A DNA stretch of 64,000 nt. Source: Flammeovirga pacifica. Its GTDB lineage: Bacteria; Bacteroidota; Bacteroidia; Cytophagales; Flammeovirgaceae. Position numbers and translations under genes: made by a program. The stretch lies in NCBI RefSeq assembly GCF_000807855.2, contig NZ_JRYR02000001.1, positions 1,214,565-1,278,564 of the forward strand, written 5' to 3'. Shown piece after piece: positions 46,382 to 55,459 of the stretch. The notes below the pieces were generated by a model, which saw only the letters and a list, made by a program, of their open reading frames with translations, ran no database searches and was not told where the DNA came from. How positions within the stretch are numbered: position 1 is the first letter of the stretch; every line of letters begins with the position of its first letter.

Positions 46382-46531
46382 TCAGTATTATTTATAATTT
46401 CGTTACGCGAATATACTAAATTTTAACTCTTTAAACTTACAAATATTGAAATTTTGTTAAAAAATTAAATTTTATTGACATAGAAACCACACAATGAACT
46501 TTCTACACTAATGGATAATAAATAATAATCA

Positions 46532-46566
46532 AAAAAAAAGGTATCGAAATATATTCAATACCTTTT
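46532..46566 (-). terminator. Terminator of the tRNA-Leu array
   Basis: AAAAGGTAT pairs with ATACCTTTT around a 12-base loop. The minus strand ends in nine T. It lies directly past the last tRNA-Leu gene, so the four tRNAs are probably one transcript. Confidence 0.75.
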
Positions 46567-46567
46567 G

Positions 46568-46651
46568 TACCTGGGGTGGGACTCGAACCCACACGAAGTT
46601 GCCCTCACCAGATTTTGAGTCTAGCGCGTCTACCAATTCCGCCACCCAGGC
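46568..46651 (-). tRNA. tRNA-Leu (CAA), copy 4 in transcription order
   Basis: 84-base cloverleaf with a long variable arm typical of tRNA-Leu and anticodon CAA in the loop CTCAAAA. The acceptor stem is GCCTGGG with CCCAGGT (a G-T first pair). It has G at position 42, giving a T-G pair in the anticodon stem, where the other three copies have T. CCA is not encoded. Confidence 0.95.
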
Positions 46652-46670
46652 GATTATAATAACATTGTTG

Positions 46671-46754
46671 TACTCGAGGTGGGACTCGAACCCACACGAA
46701 GTTGCCCTCACAAGATTTTGAGTCTAGCGCGTCTACCAATTCCGCCACTCGAGC
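46671..46754 (-). tRNA. tRNA-Leu (CAA), copy 3 in transcription order
   Basis: Same core as its neighbours but with a different acceptor stem, GCTCGAG with CTCGAGT. Both strands of the stem have changed together, so pairing is kept. Anticodon CAA; CCA not encoded; 84 bases. Confidence 0.95.
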
Positions 46755-46782
46755 AAATGTTTTATAACAATATTTTTTGTAG

Positions 46783-46866
46783 TACCTAGGGTGGGACTCG
46801 AACCCACACGTGGTTACCCACACAAGATTTTGAGTCTAGCGCGTCTACCAATTCCGCCACCTAGGC
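46783..46866 (-). tRNA. tRNA-Leu (CAA), copy 2 in transcription order
   Basis: Acceptor stem GCCTAGG with CCTAGGT and a variable arm that differs from the other copies (GTGG loop CCAC instead of GAGG loop CTTC); again both sides of the stem changed together. Anticodon CAA; CCA not encoded; 84 bases. Confidence 0.95.
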
Positions 46867-46888
46867 TGAAAATAAATCATATAAATAG

Positions 46889-46972
46889 TACCTGGGGTGG
46901 GACTCGAACCCACACGAAGTTGCCCTCACAAGATTTTGAGTCTAGCGCGTCTACCAATTCCGCCACCCAGGC
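46889..46972 (-). tRNA. tRNA-Leu (CAA), copy 1 in transcription order
   Basis: Acceptor stem GCCTGGG with CCCAGGT, as in the last copy, and the GAGG/CTTC variable arm. It has T at position 42 facing T28. Anticodon CAA; CCA not encoded; 84 bases. Confidence 0.95.
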
Positions 46973-47142
46973 ATTAAATGAAGTATTTCCTACAGCTCTC
47001 CGTTTGAAAGCGATGCAAATATGCATGGTTAAAAATTAGAAAGCAAACTACTTTTCTATAGTTCTCTATCTCTAATCCTTAACCATTTGAAATTTAGTCT
47101 ATAAATTTTTTAAAAATACTATCCCAACCCTCTATACGAGTA

Positions 47143-47901
47143 CTAAGAGAGCAATTCTTTTAAATATTCATGATCTGTTAGGTCTATTTTAGCAGGTACA
47201 ACACTTGCATAATTATTGTTAATAGCCCATTCATCAGTATCTTCTCCCTCATCAGACAAGACATATTTACCAGTTAACCATAAATATTTTCTACCACTTG
47301 GGTCTACTCTTTCATCAAATTCTTCTTGCCACTTCCCTTTGGCTTGTCTACAATACTTGATACCTTTAATTGGTTCTTCACTCACCTTTGGGAAATTCAC
47401 ATTTAATGCCACTCCTTTTGGCAATCCTTGATCAATAACTTTAGAAGCTACCTGAGTAATCAAAGATTCAGTATGAGTAAACTCTGCATCATGACTATAA
47501 TCACAAACAGAAAAACCAACAGCAGGCAATCCTTCAATAGTAGCTTCCAATGCTGCACTCATTGTTCCAGAATATAAAATGCTTACTGATGAGTTACTTC
47601 CATGATTAATACCACTTACCACTAGATCAGGTAATCGGTCTAGAATATGATTTTTAGCCAATTTCACACAATCAGCAGGTGTCCCTGAACATTGATAGGC
47701 CTTTATATTTAATTTTTCAAATAGGTCAGACTCATGATATTTCAAAGGATCATGAATTGTAATAGCATGTCCCATTCCAGATTGAGGACTATCAGGTGCG
47801 ACCACCACTACTTCACCAATCTTATGCATCACATTAACTAAGAATGCTATTCCTTTTGATGTTATTCCATCATCGTTGGTTATTAAAATTAAAGGTTTCA
47901 T
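47143..47901 (-). CDS. surE: 5'/3'-nucleotidase SurE
   Basis: SurE is a metal-dependent phosphatase acting on nucleoside monophosphates, linked to stationary-phase survival. The 252-residue protein begins with the metal motif ILITNDDG (Asp10, Asp11) and continues with VVVAPDSPQSGMGHAIT, CSGTPADCVKL and VVSGINHGSNSS, the asparagine-rich active-site loop of the family. I start it at MKPLILITNDDG; an ATG four codons upstream is possible. A terminator for the upstream gene lies in front of it, so surE has its own promoter, though none matching the consensus is clear. Confidence 0.94.
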   Translation of the reverse strand: MKPLILITNDDGITSKGIAFLVNVMHKIGEVVVVAPDSPQSGMGHAITIHDPLKYHESDLFEKLNIKAYQCSGTPADCVKLAKNHILDRLPDLVVSGINHGSNSSVSILYSGTMSAALEATIEGLPAVGFSVCDYSHDAEFTHTESLITQVASKVIDQGLPKGVALNVNFPKVSEEPIKGIKYCRQAKGKWQEEFDERVDPSGRKYLWLTGKYVLSDEGEDTDEWAINNNYASVVPAKIDLTDHEYLKELLS

Positions 47902-47913
47902 ATTTTTTATCAT

Positions 47914-47939
47914 TAAAAAAACGGGCAGTATTGCCCGTT
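47914..47939 (-). terminator. Terminator of the gene at 48000-48647
   Basis: An 8-base perfect stem (AACGGGCA with TGCCCGTT, 4-base loop) ends in a T run on the minus strand, 60 bases past the upstream stop codon and just ahead of surE. Confidence 0.8.
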
Positions 47940-47999
47940 AAATATAGTATTTATTAATTCAAGAAGGTGTTATAAAATCATATTTTGATTATACCATTC

Positions 48000-48647
48000 T
48001 TAACTTCCTTCCTCAGGACCAACAAGAGTATCATAATATCTTACAATCTGAAGAAAATCTTCACGATCTTGATAATCTAATTTATTTACTCTTATAAATG
48101 CTTCCACTTTATCTTTGTATTTACCAAAATAAACCAACATTGTCTCCAACTTTCTGGTGTCAACTTGTCTTATCTCAGCATACAAATCCATTAAATAAAA
48201 ATCATAGACTAAAACTCTCCTCCTAGTATTAAAGTTCGACCCCCAATATGGATCATATGACGTTTCAGATATTTCTGCAATTCTTTCTCTAATTAATAGC
48301 ACATAAGGGTCTCCATCTTCCAACAATTCAAAAAAGTGATTTTTCACATACCCTTTTGCTTGTTTGAATGGTAATGAATAAAAATACCTTTCCCTTTTAG
48401 TCATCGCATCCATGATTTGAAATGACCTTACATTTTGGGCTCCAAAAGATTTAATTACTCCATTAACGATAATTTGAATAGACTCTACCCCTTCTTCTAA
48501 AGAATATTTTAATTTTCCTTTTAATGTTGAACCATCATTAAGATCTACCTCACCAAAATGCCAATATTCGGAAGGGAAATCTTGAGCTTGAAGATTAAAT
48601 GAAATTAGGAGGGCACTAATAATGCTTAAGATTCTAAGTTTTATCAT
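48000..48647 (-). CDS. Exported protein of unknown function
   Basis: I do not recognise a family. The start chosen (MIKLRILSIISALLISFNLQAQ) gives a clean signal peptide; the upstream ATG would add 15 residues ahead of it. The mature part (about 193 residues) starts with YWHFGEVDLNDGSTLKGKLK, a beta pattern also seen in periplasmic proteins that begin with a hydrophilic strand-turn-strand. The C-terminal half is helical and charged (VDTRKLETMLVYFGKYKDKV). It has its own terminator and is divergent from aceB, so it could share the aceB control region, but no functional link is visible. Confidence 0.7.
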   Translation of the reverse strand: MIKLRILSIISALLISFNLQAQDFPSEYWHFGEVDLNDGSTLKGKLKYSLEEGVESIQIIVNGVIKSFGAQNVRSFQIMDAMTKRERYFYSLPFKQAKGYVKNHFFELLEDGDPYVLLIRERIAEISETSYDPYWGSNFNTRRRVLVYDFYLMDLYAEIRQVDTRKLETMLVYFGKYKDKVEAFIRVNKLDYQDREDFLQIVRYYDTLVGPEEGS

Positions 48648-48950
48648 CGAATGATAGATTGTGTTTATTGTTTTTAGGTGATTCATTTTCATAACAAACT
48701 TTTGAGATAACTAAATCTTCAATTGGCATCTAGTATTTAGCACTTATATTAATCACATATAATTGTCATCCTAAAATAGATACTCACCTTACTTAATTAA
48801 AAATACATTTATTATTTGTGAAATTGAAATAATATCGACGATTCTTCAATTCTTAGCTCAAAAAAATCCTATGATGATCTTAGATAATTAAAAGTCGAAA
48901 ATTGAACTTTTTCAATAAATTTTATAACAAGTGAATAATTATTCATTTTT

Positions 48951-48968
48951 ATAGCGAATTTTCGCTAT
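48951..48968. promoter_or_regulatory. Palindromic operator candidate, distal copy, ahead of aceB
   Basis: ATAGCGAATTTTCGCTAT is a perfect 18-base palindrome (8-base arms, 2-base centre). The core AGCGAATTTTCGCT recurs at 49074-49087, 121 bases downstream centre to centre. GC-rich cores of this type stand out in an otherwise AT-rich region. Confidence 0.6.
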
Positions 48969-49073
48969 TTAACATTTATTGATAAAATACAACATTAAAC
49001 ACTATTTAATATGCTTTTATTAAATACTAAACAATTTATAATACTATTTTTATAAATTAGTTGAAATGTTTTT

Positions 49074-49087
49074 AGCGAATTTTCGCT
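49074..49087. promoter_or_regulatory. Palindromic operator candidate, proximal copy, ahead of aceB
   Basis: AGCGAATTTTCGCT repeats the core of the distal palindrome exactly. A half-site TTCGCT follows at 49100-49105, immediately ahead of the -7 element, so a bound regulator would cover the promoter. Confidence 0.6.
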
Positions 49088-49110
49088 TTTTTTATTCATT
49101 TCGCTTTTTA

Positions 49111-49118
49111 TATATTTG
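49111..49118 (+). promoter_or_regulatory. Candidate -7 element of aceB
   Basis: TATATTTG matches TAnnTTTG exactly, 38 bases ahead of the aceB start. No TTG lies at -33; instead the half-site TTTCGCT occupies that region, which would suit a promoter that depends on or is blocked by a regulator. Confidence 0.5.
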
Positions 49119-49156
49119 TGTCAACATCAAATCACCAATAGCTAACGTTTGTTTAA

Positions 49157-50761
49157 ATGAAGACAGTATCTACTTTAACTGAAAAAAACATTGAAATCAA
49201 AGAAATGATGACAATGGAACACCAAAGTATTTTAACAGAAGATGCTTTGAAGTTTGTTGCTACTTTACATCAAAGATTCAACAAAAGAAGAATTGCATTA
49301 TTAGATGCAAGACTTAAAAGACAAGAAGAATTAGATAGCGGTAAATTGCCCACTTTTTTGGCTGCCACTGCCTATATAAGAAACAGTGAATGGACGGTTG
49401 CAGAGGTCAAAAAAGACATTCAAGACAGAAGAGTAGAAATAACTGGTCCTGTTGATCGTAAAATGATTATTAATGCGTTGAATTCTGGAGCCAATGTTTT
49501 CATGGCTGATTTCGAAGATGCCAACTCTCCCACTTGGAGTAATTGCATGAATGGTCAGCAAAATTTAAAGGACGCTGTCAATAAGAACATAAATTATACA
49601 CACCCAAAAACTGGAAAGGAATACCTTCTTCATGACACTACTGCAACCTTATTTGTTCGTCCAAGAGGTTGGCATTTAGAAGAAAAGCACATGCAATTTG
49701 AAGGCATGAACTGTTCTGCTTCTTTGGTAGATTTTGGGTTATACTTCTTCCATAACGCTAAAACACTTATAGAAAACGGAAGTGCGCCTTACTTCTACTT
49801 ACCAAAAATCGAGAGTCATTTAGAAGCGAGATTATGGAATGACATTTTTGTTTTCTCACAAGAGTATATAGATATACCACAAGGATCAATTAAAGCCACG
49901 GTATTAATTGAAACAATTTTGGCAGCATTTGAGATGGATGAAATCTTATATGCTTTAAAAGAACATTCTGCAGGTTTAAACTGTGGTAGATGGGATTATA
50001 TATTCTCATACATTAAAAAATTGAGAAATATCCCTGGACACACACTACCTGATAGAGCCAAAGTCACTATGAATGTTCATTTTATGAAATCATACTGTGA
50101 GTTATTAATTCAGACTTGCCATAAAAGAAAAGCATTTGCTATGGGCGGTATGGCGGCACAAATACCAATCAAGAATGATCATAAAGCCAATCAGAAAGCT
50201 ATTGATAAGGTTGCCAAAGATAAGACACGTGAAGCTTTAGCTGGACATGATGGCACTTGGGTCGCACACCCTGGCTTAGTTCCGGTTGCTAAAAAAGTTT
50301 TTGATCGTTATATGGGTGCTCCGAATAACATCAACAAACCTTTTCAATACAAAAAAATTAAAGCAGAAGATTTACTGAAAGTTCCAGAAGGCAATATCAC
50401 ACTTGCGGGATTGAGAACTAATATTGATGTAGGTATTCAATATATCAGTAAATGGTTAGAAGGACAAGGTGCAGTACCTATCTACAATTTAATGGAAGAT
50501 GCTGCTACTGCTGAAATCTCAAGATCACAAGTATGGCAATGGATTAAAAATAAAGCCATTACAGCCGAAGGAAAAGAGATTAATGAAGTACTTTATCATC
50601 AAGTAATTGATGAGGTGATGCACTCCTTTAAAGAACTTTTGGGAGATGAAAGATTTCATCAATCAAAATTATCAGAAGCTAAAGTAATTTTTGACAAGTT
50701 AGTTTTGACAGATGAATTCGTTGAATTCCTGACGTTACCTGCTTATCAACAAATTGATTAA
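49157..50761 (+). CDS. aceB: Malate synthase A
   Basis: Malate synthase condenses glyoxylate with acetyl-CoA to malate, the second step of the glyoxylate shunt used for growth on acetate or fatty acids. The 534-residue protein is of the MSA (aceB) type. It has the motifs ANVFMADFEDANSPTWSN, FYLPKIESHLEARLWND, GLNCGRWDYIFSYIKKL and AFAMGGMAAQIPIK and the C-terminal GTWVAHPGLVPVA. The 5' end has a short lysine- and glutamate-rich extension; ATG codons at residues 14 and 15 are alternative starts. aceA follows in the same direction after 188 bases. Confidence 0.96.
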   Translation: MKTVSTLTEKNIEIKEMMTMEHQSILTEDALKFVATLHQRFNKRRIALLDARLKRQEELDSGKLPTFLAATAYIRNSEWTVAEVKKDIQDRRVEITGPVDRKMIINALNSGANVFMADFEDANSPTWSNCMNGQQNLKDAVNKNINYTHPKTGKEYLLHDTTATLFVRPRGWHLEEKHMQFEGMNCSASLVDFGLYFFHNAKTLIENGSAPYFYLPKIESHLEARLWNDIFVFSQEYIDIPQGSIKATVLIETILAAFEMDEILYALKEHSAGLNCGRWDYIFSYIKKLRNIPGHTLPDRAKVTMNVHFMKSYCELLIQTCHKRKAFAMGGMAAQIPIKNDHKANQKAIDKVAKDKTREALAGHDGTWVAHPGLVPVAKKVFDRYMGAPNNINKPFQYKKIKAEDLLKVPEGNITLAGLRTNIDVGIQYISKWLEGQGAVPIYNLMEDAATAEISRSQVWQWIKNKAITAEGKEINEVLYHQVIDEVMHSFKELLGDERFHQSKLSEAKVIFDKLVLTDEFVEFLTLPAYQQID

Positions 50762-50949
50762 AGATATCAAGATGCAGAGGTAAATTGGGACATACATCTG
50801 CTGCCATCATCTTTTTTGGTGAGTACATCAAAATTGATGGTGGTCTTTTCCAGACATTTTCAAACTCTAACTTTTTTATCAGGCAAAAATTATTGCCCTG
50901 GTACTCTATTGTCTAAATTTTTATATAAAACCAAAAAACAACATCGATT
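50762..50949 (+). other. aceB-aceA intergenic region with imperfect hairpins
   Basis: Two weak hairpins are visible: one near 50769-50817 followed by six T (a possible partial terminator), and one near 50880-50901 (CAGGCAA with TTGCCCTG, one bulge). Together they could set the aceB:aceA ratio. No consensus promoter for aceA was found. Confidence 0.35.
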
Positions 50950-52224
50950 ATGACTAAGAATGAAAGAATTGAAGCGCTTAAAAAAGAGTGGGCAAACAAC
51001 CCAAGATGGTCGAATATTGAAAGACCTTATACAGCCGAAGAAGTAATTAAACTTCAAGGTAATGTTGTCGTAGAACACACCTTAGCTCGTATGGGAGCTG
51101 AAAAACTATGGAAAGGGCTTCATACTGAAGAATATATGGCAGGACTTGGAGCTTTAACCGGTAACCAGGCCATTCAAGAAGTGGAGGCTGGATTAAAAGC
51201 TATTTACTTAAGTGGATGGCAAGTTGCGGCTGATGCAAACCTTGCCGGACAAATGTACCCAGATCAATCGTTATACCCTGCCGATTCAGTTCCAAAAGTG
51301 GTACAAAAAATTAACAACGCCTTGAGAAGAGCAGATCAAATACAATCTGTTGCTGACAAAGATGATATTGATTACTTGGTGCCGATTGTTGCTGATGCTG
51401 AAGCTGGTTTTGGTGGTAATCTAAATGCATTTGAGCTCATGAAAATGATGATTGAAGCTGGTGCTGCAGGTGTACACTTTGAAGATCAGTTATCATCAGC
51501 AAAAAAATGTGGACACCTTGGGGGTAAGGTATTAGTACCTACGCAAGAGGCCATTAATAAATTAGTTGCTGCCCGTTTAGCTACAGACGTTTGTGGTACT
51601 CCTACTATTATTGTTGCAAGAACTGATGCTGATGCGGCTAATTTGCTTACTTCAGATATCGATCCAAGAGATCGAGAATTTATTTATGGAGAAAGATCTT
51701 CAGAAGGTTTCTACAAAGTAAATAATGGTATGGAACAAGCTATTTCAAGAGGTTTGGCTTATGCTCCATACGCTGATTTAATCTGGTGTGAAACTTCTCA
51801 CCCCGATTTAGCAGAAGCTCAAGCTTTTGCAGATGCTATTCATGCTAAGTTCCCTGATAAACTTTTAGCTTATAATTGTTCTCCGTCTTTCAACTGGGCA
51901 TCAAAATTAAGTAAAGAAGAAATGGGAAGCTTCCGTGAGAAATTAGCGGCAATGGGCTATAAATTCCAATTCATTACACTTGCTGGCTTCCATGCCTTAA
52001 ATACAAGTATGTTCCAATTAGCAAAAGCATACAAAGAAAGTGGCATGGCAGGTTACTCTCAGTTACAAGAGAAAGAATTTGCATTACAAAAAGATGGATT
52101 TAGAGCAGTGAAACACCAAGCTTTTGTTGGTACAACCTATTTTGATGCAGTACAAAATACTGTTACAAATGGTAAATCTTCAACAACAGCAATGGAGGGT
52201 AGTACAGAAACTGCTCAATTTTAA
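50950..52224 (+). CDS. aceA: Isocitrate lyase
   Basis: Isocitrate lyase splits isocitrate into succinate and glyoxylate, the entry step of the glyoxylate shunt. The 424-residue protein has the active-site signature [14 protein letters not shown] (about residue 185, with the catalytic cysteine), [11 protein letters not shown] with the magnesium ligands, VHFEDQLSS and [12 protein letters not shown], and the C-terminal FNWASKLS and [12 protein letters not shown]. With aceB it completes the shunt in one locus. It ends at a terminator. Confidence 0.97.
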   Translation: MTKNERIEALKKEWANNPRWSNIERPYTAEEVIKLQGNVVVEHTLARMGAEKLWKGLHTEEYMAGLGALTGNQAIQEVEAGLKAIYLSGWQVAADANLAGQMYPDQSLYPADSVPKVVQKINNALRRADQIQSVADKDDIDYLVPIVADAEAGFGGNLNAFELMKMMIEAGAAGVHFEDQLSSAKKCGHLGGKVLVPTQEAINKLVAARLATDVCGTPTIIVARTDADAANLLTSDIDPRDREFIYGERSSEGFYKVNNGMEQAISRGLAYAPYADLIWCETSHPDLAEAQAFADAIHAKFPDKLLAYNCSPSFNWASKLSKEEMGSFREKLAAMGYKFQFITLAGFHALNTSMFQLAKAYKESGMAGYSQLQEKEFALQKDGFRAVKHQAFVGTTYFDAVQNTVTNGKSSTTAMEGSTETAQF

Positions 52225-52308
52225 TCAGAAGAGATTTAATGAAATAATTTTTCATCAATAGTCATAACAAACAACTTCCTACTAACATATTAGTTACTTG
52301 TTTTTATA

Positions 52309-52341
52309 AAGAACTCGCCTTTATGGGTGGGTTCTTTTTTT
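52309..52341 (+). terminator. Terminator of aceA
   Basis: An 11-pair stem (AAGAACTCGCC with GGTGGGTTCTT, two G-T pairs) is followed by a T run on the plus strand, about 85 bases past the aceA stop codon. It abuts the convergent vWA-like gene. Confidence 0.75.
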
Positions 52342-53488
52342 ATTGATCATCTAAAACAAGTTCTTCTAGTTGTTCAATTTCTTCAGCTGTTGTAAATTCT
52401 TGATCATTGACATAAATACTTCCATTCGTTGCCAATGCTATGCGTTTATAATCTTTAATTACTTTAGGCAAACCTAGATGATTAATAGGTGCGTAATTTA
52501 ATATGATATGAATCGGATTTTTTACTTGAGGCAGCAATTCAATATCTCGAACTGTAGACTGATTGTCCCCTACTAAAATAAAGGTATTGGCATCAGTATA
52601 CTCTTTTTCTGCTTTTAAAATTGCTTCAATGTCATTTTCGGGTAAATCTCCTCCATCCCCTTTACGTTTCACCATTGACATTAAATTCATCACAGGCATC
52701 ACTTTACTAGAACGTATAGAGTAAATTCCTTCTGTCTCACCAATTTTCTTTTGATGACTCATTTTTGTATCACCATCATTAAAAAATACGAAACCAATCA
52801 CCTGATCTTGAGCTCTTTCTTTTATCAACCAAGAAAGTAGATCTAAAGTATATGGGTACATACTTCCTGTCCAGTCACTAACAACTACAGCTTTATTCCA
52901 TACGTCTCTATTTTTTTCGAAAACTTTGGAAGTGGTCTCCGTTAATTGCTGGTCTTCTCCTAACTTTTTCTTGACAAGATGATGGAATTTATTATCAATA
53001 TGCTTCCTTCTCTTTACTTCTTCTTCAGGTGATAAGTCTTGCCTTTTATGTTTATCATAGTAAACGACAATACCATGAAACTTTTGGGTAAAATCTTGTT
53101 TATTCTCACCTCCAACTTGTTTGATGATTCTCCATCGAATTACGGGGTCATCGATAGCTCCATCAAACCATTTAGAAAAAGCATGAATTCTATTCGTATT
53201 CAGTAACGAAAAATCAAAATTCTTTGGATGATCAGTATATACTAAAAGTACACTATCAATTTGAAGACGTGAAATATCATTTGCTTCTGGCAATTCTAAA
53301 ATCTCAGATTGACCATAAGCCATAGGTAGCGTAAAGAAATGTTTAGTAGAATCTATTTCTAGTGTATGCACATCTCTGTAAGCTGCTCTAAAATAAAGTT
53401 GCTCAGCAGATTGTGCATACACATTATAAGTTATAATTTGAAGAATAAAGATTAACCACCATTGGCTATTTCGTCTAGTTCCATCCAT
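52340..53488 (-). CDS. Exported von Willebrand factor A-like protein
   Basis: A 382-residue protein with a signal peptide ending at NVYAQ. The second half has a vWA-like Rossmann fold. A MIDAS-type motif DWTGSM (about residue 205, D-x-T-x-S) follows the strand AVVVS, then GFVFFNDGD and GGDLPENDIEA (a likely second metal ligand), and later TFILVGDN. The N-terminal half (about 25-190) has no family I know, but contains KHFFTLPMAYGQSEIL and a long helical segment. vWA domains bind metal and protein partners. The gene overlaps the 3' end of the Uup-type ABC-F gene by 37 bases, so its translation is probably coupled. That is unusual for a secreted protein and a cytoplasmic ATPase. The function is unknown. 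Confidence 0.75.
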   Translation of the reverse strand: MDGTRRNSQWWLIFILQIITYNVYAQSAEQLYFRAAYRDVHTLEIDSTKHFFTLPMAYGQSEILELPEANDISRLQIDSVLLVYTDHPKNFDFSLLNTNRIHAFSKWFDGAIDDPVIRWRIIKQVGGENKQDFTQKFHGIVVYYDKHKRQDLSPEEEVKRRKHIDNKFHHLVKKKLGEDQQLTETTSKVFEKNRDVWNKAVVVSDWTGSMYPYTLDLLSWLIKERAQDQVIGFVFFNDGDTKMSHQKKIGETEGIYSIRSSKVMPVMNLMSMVKRKGDGGDLPENDIEAILKAEKEYTDANTFILVGDNQSTVRDIELLPQVKNPIHIILNYAPINHLGLPKVIKDYKRIALATNGSIYVNDQEFTTAEEIEQLEELVLDDQ

Positions 53489-55350
53489 CGCATCATTTTC
53501 TCATCAACTTCTTCCATCACCTGACCTAATGTTTCTGATACCTCTCTGATATCATCGGGTGATGTCACACTTCCATCAGACAATTTCCCTTCCAATTCTT
53601 CTTTTTTTGCTTCAAGAGTTTCAATTTCTTGCTCTAAAGCTTCGTATTCTTTTTGTTCTTTATAAGAAAGTTTCTTGGAACTTGTCTTTTGCACGACCTT
53701 TTTATCGTCGGCTTTTTTCTCTTCTTTTAGTGCCTGCTTCTTTTGTTTTTCTACCTCATCAAGGTAGGCTCTATATTCAGAATATTTACCATTGAAGTCT
53801 TTGATAACACCATCTCCCTCAAAAATAAATAAGTGGTCCACTAACTTATCCATAAAGTATCTATCGTGGGTTACCACTATCACACATCCTTGAAATTCCT
53901 CTAAGAAGTCTTCTAAAACACTTAGTGTATCTAAGTCTAGATCGTTTGTAGGCTCATCAAGAATTAGGAAGTTAGGATTCTTTAAAAGTATGGTACACAA
54001 ATACAACCTTTTTCTCTCCCCACCTGATAGCGTAGAAATATACGAATGTTGTTTCTCTGGTGTGAACAAAAACTTATTCAGTAATTGAAGTGGCGTAAGT
54101 GTTGTCCCGTCTGACATAGTATGATTTTCTGTGATGTCTCTTACCACATCAATCACTTTTCTATCTTCGTCAAAACTTAAGCCTTTTTGTGTATAGTAAC
54201 CATAGACAATGGTCTCTCCTTTTGTGATGGTTCCTTCGTCTATTGATTCAGTACCCGTTAACATATTTAGAAAAGTAGACTTTCCGACACCATTGTCTCC
54301 AACAATACCAACTCTTTCTTTTCTTTTAAAAATGTAAGAGAAATCATCAACAATTTTCTTTGTTCCGAATGATTTGTAGACACTTTCAAACTCAAGGATT
54401 TTTTTACCCAATCGGGACATATTCACTTGAATTTGAACTTTCTCATCTTTCTTTCCGCTATTTGCTTTTTTCTTGAGGTCGTGAAAAGCATCCATTCTAT
54501 ATTTTTGCTTTGTACCTCTAGCTTTTGGCATTCTTCTTACCCAATCAAGTTCCTTACGCATTAAGTTTTTAGCCTTTTCCACAGTAACGGCGTGGTTAGC
54601 TTCTCTTTCTGCTTTTTTCTCGATATAATAAGAATAATTACCTTGATGGGTATAGATTGTTGAATCTACCAATTCTATAATTTCAGTACAGATTCTATCT
54701 AAGAAGTATCTATCGTGAGTAACTAACAGAATAGATAGTTTAGAACGGGTTAAATATTCTTCTAACCATTCAATCATATCTAAATCCAAATGGTTAGTCG
54801 GTTCATCAAGAATCAATAAGTTGGGTTCTTCGATAAGGACTTTACTTAGGGCTACTCTTTTTTGCTGCCCACCAGATAAAGAAACCATTTTCTGTGCAGT
54901 ATCTTCTATCTTGAAGGCCGTAAGAATTTGTTTCACTCTAGCTTCAGCATCCCAAGCTTTCATTTCTTCCATCTTAGCAGTGGCAATATCCAACTGTTTT
55001 AAAACGGCATCAGAATAGTCTAGTGTGGAAGCTTGTAAAGCTGCTTCATAGTTTTTAACGGCTCCTAAAATTGGAGAATCACTTGATAGAACGTAATCTA
55101 AAACATTCTGTCCTTCTTCAAATTTCGGTTCCTGCTCTAATAATCCTACTGTAATATCTTTATTGATGGCAATTTCACCACTGTCTAAAGATTCTTTTCC
55201 TGCTATAGAATTTAACAAAGTAGATTTACCTGTACCATTTTTTGCTACTAAGGCTACTTTCTGACCTTGCTGAATACCAAAGCTTATATTTTCATATAAG
55301 GGTTTTTCGCCCCAATATTTTGTTGCATTATCAACTGATAATAGATTCAT
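53452..55350 (-). CDS. uup: ABC-F family ATPase, Uup type
   Basis: A cytoplasmic ATPase with two ABC cassettes and no membrane segments, 632 residues. Walker A motifs are AKNGTGKSTLLNS and GDNGVGKSTFLNM, signature motifs LSGGQQKRVALSK and LSGGERKRLYLC, and Walker B regions NLLILDEPTNHLDL and FLILDEPTNDLDL. The inter-cassette linker (about 235-320) is charged. The C-terminal 80 residues form a coiled coil (KLSYKEQKEYEALEQEIETL) ending ERW-like (MMRWMELDEIA), the layout of Uup, which is linked to DNA and ribosome biology. It is not the EttA or an antibiotic-resistance form as far as I can see. A vWA-like secreted protein gene overlaps its 3' end. Confidence 0.9.
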   Translation of the reverse strand: MNLLSVDNATKYWGEKPLYENISFGIQQGQKVALVAKNGTGKSTLLNSIAGKESLDSGEIAINKDITVGLLEQEPKFEEGQNVLDYVLSSDSPILGAVKNYEAALQASTLDYSDAVLKQLDIATAKMEEMKAWDAEARVKQILTAFKIEDTAQKMVSLSGGQQKRVALSKVLIEEPNLLILDEPTNHLDLDMIEWLEEYLTRSKLSILLVTHDRYFLDRICTEIIELVDSTIYTHQGNYSYYIEKKAEREANHAVTVEKAKNLMRKELDWVRRMPKARGTKQKYRMDAFHDLKKKANSGKKDEKVQIQVNMSRLGKKILEFESVYKSFGTKKIVDDFSYIFKRKERVGIVGDNGVGKSTFLNMLTGTESIDEGTITKGETIVYGYYTQKGLSFDEDRKVIDVVRDITENHTMSDGTTLTPLQLLNKFLFTPEKQHSYISTLSGGERKRLYLCTILLKNPNFLILDEPTNDLDLDTLSVLEDFLEEFQGCVIVVTHDRYFMDKLVDHLFIFEGDGVIKDFNGKYSEYRAYLDEVEKQKKQALKEEKKADDKKVVQKTSSKKLSYKEQKEYEALEQEIETLEAKKEELEGKLSDGSVTSPDDIREVSETLGQVMEEVDEKMMRWMELDEIANGG

Positions 55351-55459
55351 TCTCTTCTAATTTTAACTTCTGACAAAAATAGAAGATTTCCATGGGTTTT
55401 GAACAGTTTAAAAGGATATTAATCTTTATTTAATGGTAATTGATGTTTAATATCAATGA

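Larger units (their letters stand above)
48648..49156. other. 509-base divergent intergenic region ahead of aceB
   Basis: A long AT-rich region between an exported-protein gene and aceB. The aceB side holds two copies of the palindrome AGCGAATTTTCGCT, a half-site and a -7 element, described separately. The left 250 bases show nothing I can name. Confidence 0.5.

Noticed and set aside
46529-47039. Short open frames over the tRNA-Leu array on both strands
   Set aside because: They are translations of the four tRNA genes and disappear once these are recognised.
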